Translations under genes and position numbers: made by a program
NCBI GenBank assembly: GCA_040217575.1
Contig: JAVJPW010000008.1
Span: 124,001 to 188,000 of the forward strand
Length of the DNA stretch: 64,000 nucleotides
DNA from: Pacificispira sp040217575
GTDB taxonomy: Bacteria; Pseudomonadota; Alphaproteobacteria; UBA8366; Aestuariispiraceae
Direction: 5' to 3'
Notes under the pieces: model-generated
The model's database searches: none
Told to the model about the DNA's origin: nothing
What the model saw: only the letters and a program-made list of their open reading frames with translations
In this document: in pieces, positions 59,792-64,000 of the stretch
Layout: every line of letters starts with the position of its first letter
Numbering within the stretch: the stretch's first letter is position 1

Positions 59792-61447
59792 ATGACAAAA
59801 AGGAAAGACGTCCTTCTGACGATCAAGGACCTTCGCATCGAAGGGTACTCCGACGAAAAATGGGTAGAGATCGTCCACGGTGTCGACCTGACCCTGCACC
59901 GCGGTGAGGTCATGGGCCTGATCGGGGAGTCGGGGGCCGGCAAGTCCACAATCGGGCTGGCGGCCATGGGATTTGCCCGGGACGGCTGCCGGATTTCCGG
60001 CGGATCGGTCGAATTCGACGGGATGGAACTGACGACGACGCCCGAACGGGACCGGCGTGCGCTTCGTGGATCGCGGATCGCCTATGTGGCGCAATCCGCG
60101 GCCGCGTCGTTCAATCCGGCCCACAAGCTGATCGACCAGCACACGGAGACGCCAACCCACTACCGGATCATGAAACGTATGGAGAGCCAGGAAGACGCCA
60201 TGCGTCTTTACGAACGCCTGCGTCTTCCCAATCCGGATGAAATCGGGTTCCGCTATCCGCACCAGGTGTCGGGCGGTCAGCTTCAGCGGGCGATGACGGC
60301 CATGGCAATGGCCTGTCGTCCGGACCTGATCATCTTCGACGAACCGACGACGGCACTCGACGTGACGACCCAGATCGAAGTTCTGTTGGCAATCCGCGAT
60401 ATCGTGGAGCAGTTCAACACGGCGGCGATCTACATCACGCACGACCTGGCGGTCGTGGCCCAGATGGCGGACACGATCAAGGTCCTGCTGAAAGGGCACG
60501 AGGTGGAGGAATCGGACACGCGTTCGATGCTGTCCAACCCGAAGGAAGACTATACGAAGTCGCTTTGGGCAGTGCGCAGCTTCCAGCGGGAACAGAAACC
60601 GCGCCCTTCGGACGGTCAGCCGCCGGTCGTGTCGGTCAAGAACGTGTCCGCCGCCTACGGACCGGTCAAGGTTCTGGAAGACGTGTCGTTTGACGTCTAT
60701 GCCGGAATGACCGTCGCGGTCGTGGGGGAATCCGGTTCGGGCAAGTCGACGACGGCACGGGTGATCACCGGCCTTCTGCCACCCTATGAAGGGCACGTGG
60801 AGTTCAAGGGGGAGACCCTTCCGCCAAGCTACAAACAGCGGTCGAAGGATCAATTGCGTCAGGCGCAGATGATCTATCAGATGGCGGATACGGCCCTGAA
60901 CCCGAAGGTCCGGATTTGTGACATCATCGGCCGGCCGGCGGAGTTCTATGAAGGCCTGAAAGGGGCCGAACTCAAAAGCCGGGTCGACGAACTGCTGGAT
61001 CTGATCGAACTGGACCCGTCCAGGTATTACAGCCGTTTTCCGGCGGAGCTATCGGGCGGCCAGAAACAGCGCATCGGGATTGCCCGGGCGCTGGCGGCGA
61101 ACCCCACCTTCATCATCTGTGACGAGGTAACGTCCGCCCTGGATCAGCTGGTGGCCGAAGGGATCCTGAAGCTGCTGGATCGACTGCAGAAGGAATTGAA
61201 CCTCGCCTATATGTTTATCACCCACGACCTTGCGACGGTGCGTTCCATCGCCGACGAGGTGGTTGTGATGAAACAGGGACAGGTGGTCGAACAGGGGCCG
61301 AAGAACGAAATGTTCACGCCGCCCCATCACCCCTACACCGACCTTCTTTTGTCATCGGTTCCGGAGATGGATCCCGACTGGTTGACAAAGGTTGTCGAGG
61401 AGCGCGGTGCCGCCAATATCGGCGAAGACGCGATGAAGGAGGCATAA
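59792..61447 (+). CDS. Fused dipeptide-type ABC ATPase (DppD-DppF double domain)
   Basis: A 551-residue ATPase with two nucleotide-binding domains in one chain. Domain 1: Walker A LIGESGAGKST (43-53), signature VSGGQLQRAM, Walker B LIIFDEPTTALD, H-loop ITHDLA. Domain 2: Walker A VVGESGSGKST (310-320), signature LSGGQKQRIGIARAL, Walker B FIICDEVTSALD, H-loop ITHDLA. Both domains keep all catalytic motifs. It energises import through the two permeases. An intrinsic terminator 30 bases after the stop ends the operon. Confidence 0.93.
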   Translation: MTKRKDVLLTIKDLRIEGYSDEKWVEIVHGVDLTLHRGEVMGLIGESGAGKSTIGLAAMGFARDGCRISGGSVEFDGMELTTTPERDRRALRGSRIAYVAQSAAASFNPAHKLIDQHTETPTHYRIMKRMESQEDAMRLYERLRLPNPDEIGFRYPHQVSGGQLQRAMTAMAMACRPDLIIFDEPTTALDVTTQIEVLLAIRDIVEQFNTAAIYITHDLAVVAQMADTIKVLLKGHEVEESDTRSMLSNPKEDYTKSLWAVRSFQREQKPRPSDGQPPVVSVKNVSAAYGPVKVLEDVSFDVYAGMTVAVVGESGSGKSTTARVITGLLPPYEGHVEFKGETLPPSYKQRSKDQLRQAQMIYQMADTALNPKVRICDIIGRPAEFYEGLKGAELKSRVDELLDLIELDPSRYYSRFPAELSGGQKQRIGIARALAANPTFIICDEVTSALDQLVAEGILKLLDRLQKELNLAYMFITHDLATVRSIADEVVVMKQGQVVEQGPKNEMFTPPHHPYTDLLLSSVPEMDPDWLTKVVEERGAANIGEDAMKEA

Positions 61448-61476
61448 GCCACCCCATCGCCTGCGTGGCGCAATGC

Positions 61477-61513
61477 AAAAACCCGCCCCACTGTAATGGT
61501 GGGGCGGGTTTTT
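61477..61513 (+). terminator. Bidirectional intrinsic terminator of the ABC operon
   Basis: Perfect 15-base arms at 61477-61491 and 61499-61513 around a 7-base loop, with T5 at the 3' end of either strand. It closes the plus-strand transporter operon and the convergent minus-strand 39-residue gene at 61591-61710. Confidence 0.92.
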
Positions 61514-61590
61514 CTTGTTCGCGGATGGCGGCTTCGCGCCATGGTCGGACCGATTACGGTCCGCTCAGAAACTCTTTGTCTGGATGGGTG

Positions 61591-61710
61591 TCAGATGATC
61601 GCAGATGCGGAAAGCACCATGCCGCCGATGATGACTGCATAGACGCCAACAACCGCCGGCCAATCAGCGGCGTTGTTCCGGAACTCACGGATCAGGTCGT
61701 CTTTGTTCAT
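61591..61710 (-). CDS. Small single-helix membrane protein (39 residues)
   Basis: A short frame starting MNKDDLIREFRNNAADWPAV and ending in a hydrophobic run GVYAVIIGGMVLSASAII. It has a cytosolic amphipathic head of about 16 residues and one membrane helix. A strong ribosome site (AGAGGAG, 8 bases before ATG) and a bidirectional terminator just beyond its stop support a real gene. It could be a small accessory subunit of a membrane complex. No family recognised. Confidence 0.65.
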   Translation of the reverse strand: MNKDDLIREFRNNAADWPAVVGVYAVIIGGMVLSASAII

Positions 61711-62067
61711 CGTCCATCTCCTCTTGCGTGCCGTGCCAGGGTCTTACCGCGCTAGAGGTCTTCAATTGAGGCTGGTTCACCAGATCCAATGCCTCGCTAC
61801 AGGCCCCATGTACTCCTTCCATGAAAAACTTCAATAAAGAACCGACATTCGGCCATTGCATGAGACGCATGACCCTGGAGCGGTTTCTGCATAGCGCCCA
61901 TAAGCTTCTGAAATCACTTCCCAAAGAATCAAATCTGCCCGCCGATTTCCCGACAGAAACGGGCGAAAATCCGGACAATTTTAGGCAGTTTTGGGCTTAT
62001 CGCGCCGAAGTCGATACGGCATAGTCCAAACAAGGGTTTTTCAAACGAACAGGGTCGGGCGCCGGTA
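61711..62067. other. Gene-free region before the M19 dipeptidase gene
   Basis: 357 bases. It should contain the promoter of the small minus-strand protein and that of the dipeptidase gene. A frame of 67 codons (61821-62024, plus) has no ribosome site and no recognisable sequence, so it is not called. No repeat or clear operator is seen. Confidence 0.5.
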
Positions 62068-63024
62068 ATGATCATCGACAATCTTCAATACGCCAACTGG
62101 TCGGAAACGATTTTCCGCCAGATGCGCGACGGCAATGTCACGGCCGTCCACGCGACCATCGCCTATCATGAGAATTTCCGGGAAACCGTCGCCAATATCG
62201 AACAGTGGAACCGCTGGTTTTCGGAATTCCCCGACCTGATCCAGTTTGCCGGCAGCGCAAAAGATGTTCGCACGGCCGAAAGGGAGGGACGCACGGCAAT
62301 CCTGTTCGGGTTCCAGAACTGCTCGCCCATCGAAGATGACATTGGCCTGGTTGAAATTTGCCATAGCCTGGGCGCGCGGTTCATGCAGCTCAGCTACAAC
62401 AACCAGTCCCTGCTGGCCACCGGATGGCAGGAACCGGAAGACCCCGGCATTACCCGCATGGGCCGCGAGGTGATCCGCGAGATGAACCGCGTCGGGCTGG
62501 TGATCGACATGAGCCATTCCGCCGAGCGGTCGACGCTGGAAGCGATCGATCTGTCCGACAGGCCCATCGCGATTACCCATGCAAATCCGTCTTCCTGGCG
62601 CGATACAAAGCGGAACAAGTCCGACGATGTCTTGCGTGCACTGGGCGAAAGCGGCGGCATGATCGGGTTTTCGCTTTATCCCAACCATCTGGCGGGGGGC
62701 ACCGACTGCCCGTTGGAGGAGTTCTGTGCCATGGTGGCCCGCACGGCGGAAATGATCGGCGCGGACCGTCTGGGAATCGGGTCGGACCTGGTGCAGGACC
62801 AACCCGACAGTGTCGTCGAATGGATGCGTGCCGGACGCTGGACCAGGTCCGCCGGGTCCGGCGCGACCTTCCCCCCCATGCCCGCCTGGTTCCGGGACAA
62901 CCGCGACTTCGGCAATTTGGCAGACGGGCTGCGGGCCATCGGGTTCAGCGCGGATGAGGTCGCAGGCATCATGGGGTTGAACTGGCTGTCCTTCTATGAA
63001 AAGAGCTTCGGTCCGGCCCCGTGA
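62068..63024 (+). CDS. Short M19-family membrane dipeptidase-like protein with altered metal site
   Basis: A 318-residue TIM-barrel protein of peptidase family M19. Family features: GRTAILFGFQNCSPIEDDIG (bridging Glu region), ICHSLGARFMQLSYNNQS, LVIDMSHSAERSTLEA and PIAITHANPSSW (metal His), and RLGIGSDLVQDQ. The first metal motif, normally H-x-D near residue 6-8 (DGHND), reads DNLQY, so two ligands are missing. There is no signal peptide. I recall this short form near dimethylglycine/sarcosine-type catabolic genes, but none is in the window. It overlaps the next gene by GTGA and lies downstream of the ABC importer. Confidence 0.8.
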   Translation: MIIDNLQYANWSETIFRQMRDGNVTAVHATIAYHENFRETVANIEQWNRWFSEFPDLIQFAGSAKDVRTAEREGRTAILFGFQNCSPIEDDIGLVEICHSLGARFMQLSYNNQSLLATGWQEPEDPGITRMGREVIREMNRVGLVIDMSHSAERSTLEAIDLSDRPIAITHANPSSWRDTKRNKSDDVLRALGESGGMIGFSLYPNHLAGGTDCPLEEFCAMVARTAEMIGADRLGIGSDLVQDQPDSVVEWMRAGRWTRSAGSGATFPPMPAWFRDNRDFGNLADGLRAIGFSADEVAGIMGLNWLSFYEKSFGPAP

Positions 63025-64000
63025 GCGAGACCGCGCACTTTCGACGGTCCCCCGATGACGTCATGCGCCTGTCGCGCATGGGAAGCTTCCATCCAAGTCG
63101 GCTGTCCTTCATGCAGACGCTTCTGCGGCGGCTGGAGCGGGAGAAATGGTCATTTGAACGGCGCCTTTTTCAGATCGACGCTCGCGGTGTGGGAGAGGCG
63201 GTCTACACCGTCCATGGACCCGACCGCGCCTATTCCCTGATCGCCTTCGGGCACGACCTGCCGGACGAAATGCGGTCGGACCGTGTGATCGCGACGGCGT
63301 GGGATGCGACCTTTGCACTGTTCGACGGCATCCCCCAACAGTCGGATATCAGGCGCCTTTCCGCACAAGTCCCCCTTCAGGAGGCCGGCCGCATTTCGGA
63401 ACGGGAACTCTGCCTTTCCCGCGCAAACCGTTCGGCACGACTGTTCAACCACGTCGTCGACAGCCTTGCCGCGGGACGGCAGCCGGATGCCGGACAGGTG
63501 CGATCCGTCGGCTATCTGATGCGCACAACCGCGGTCTATGGGTCGGGCAAATTCGGGGCGGCAGACCGGTCGGATATCGCCGACCGCGCGGAATTGCGCG
63601 GACCTTTCCAGGCGGAAATGCTGACGGTCTGGCTGATCCGCACCTTTGTCCTGGACCTTGTTGAACATATGGCGCGCCTGAAGGGTGGGGATGCCGCCGT
63701 TTCTCTTGAACCGGGGCTGCGGCGGTCGCTTGGTATCGGAAATTCGACGGGGCTTGGCATGGCGCCGTTCCTGGTCAATCACCCGATCCTCCTGAACAAC
63801 TGGATGTTGGTGCGGGAAGAGGCGCTGGCGCGGGTGCGTGCGCAATCGGACGCGACGGACGATGCAATCCGACGGTTTCAGGACGGGCTTCACGCCGCCC
63901 GCGAAAACGCCGCGATCTGGCAGTCGGATCATCCGCTGCAGCAGCAGAAACTTTCGGACCTCAGAGGCGATCTGGATCAGATCGCCACCCGGACTTTGGA
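63021..64000 (+). CDS. Conserved protein of unknown function, partial (3' end outside window)
   Basis: 326 codons are visible of a longer gene. It starts GTG in overlap with the M19 gene stop, so the two are co-translated. Recognisable stretches are RLSRMGSFHPSRLSFMQTLL, RLFNHVVDSLAAGRQPDAGQ, YLMRTTAVYGSGKFGAADR and SLGIGNSTGLGMAPFLVNHP. I recall similar long hypothetical proteins beside M19 genes in proteobacterial amine-catabolism clusters, but no function. No membrane helix or signal peptide. The sequence shows no known catalytic motif. Confidence 0.75.
   Translation, partial: MSETAHFRRSPDDVMRLSRMGSFHPSRLSFMQTLLRRLEREKWSFERRLFQIDARGVGEAVYTVHGPDRAYSLIAFGHDLPDEMRSDRVIATAWDATFALFDGIPQQSDIRRLSAQVPLQEAGRISERELCLSRANRSARLFNHVVDSLAAGRQPDAGQVRSVGYLMRTTAVYGSGKFGAADRSDIADRAELRGPFQAEMLTVWLIRTFVLDLVEHMARLKGGDAAVSLEPGLRRSLGIGNSTGLGMAPFLVNHPILLNNWMLVREEALARVRAQSDATDDAIRRFQDGLHAARENAAIWQSDHPLQQQKLSDLRGDLDQIATRTL

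Noticed and set aside
61821..62024. 67-codon plus-strand frame
   Set aside because: No ribosome site and no recognisable sequence; overlapped by the expected promoter of the next gene.

Overview
This window is chromosomal DNA of a high-GC alphaproteobacterium, most likely a member of the Rhodospirillales or a close order. The reasons are the gene content (PstA with a long periplasmic N-terminal domain, a TipF-like EAL protein, a DUF1285/NUDIX/CCA-enzyme cluster, a MaeB-type malic enzyme) and strong GC bias in the coding regions. No rRNA, tRNA, insertion sequence or CRISPR array was recognised. About 94% of the bases are coding.

Layout, left to right. 1-6041 (minus): crcB, an RluC-type pseudouridine synthase, a HAD phosphatase and an AsmA-like protein cut by the window edge form one tight operon. 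cbiB and a degenerate EAL protein lie upstream. 6255-8522: maeB. 8560-16979: a complete phosphate locus in the order phoR-pstS-pstC-pstA-pstB-phoU-phoB. 17151-23268: a lipoprotein, a solitary formate dehydrogenase alpha subunit, pyruvate kinase and an IclR regulator with a palindromic candidate operator. 23271-27692: ubiX, a YdcH-like small protein, an XRE regulator, a class IV aminotransferase and an acyl-CoA ligase.

27795-37504 (all minus) is a compact podovirus-type morphogenesis island. In transcription order it holds the major capsid protein, a small accessory protein, T7 gp11-like and gp12-like tail tube proteins, an internal-virion-like protein, a T7-type tail fibre carrying a lectin-like domain, a small and a large terminase, a small membrane protein and a GTA-type 3-TM holin. 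All frames are open. Portal, scaffold/protease, integrase, replication and endolysin genes are missing. Two strong intrinsic terminators split it into three transcription blocks. It is either a truncated prophage or a domesticated, GTA-like particle locus, and it is the most unusual part of the window.

37989-53557 is core metabolism and conserved hypothetical genes: a DUF952 protein, pyrD, a TipF-like protein, a HAD-IIA protein and a class V aminotransferase. These are followed by the MoxR-DUF58-DUF4159-GATase-like membrane operon, then a DUF1285, NUDIX, DUF6111-like, CCA-enzyme and SGNH hydrolase run.

53674-64000 is a peptide/opine-type ABC import locus. It has two divergent paralogous Tat-exported binding proteins, two permeases and a fused double ATPase. 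A 39-residue membrane protein, a short M19 'dipeptidase' with an altered metal site and an unrecognised protein cut by the right edge follow. The set probably imports and processes a small amine or peptide-like substrate.
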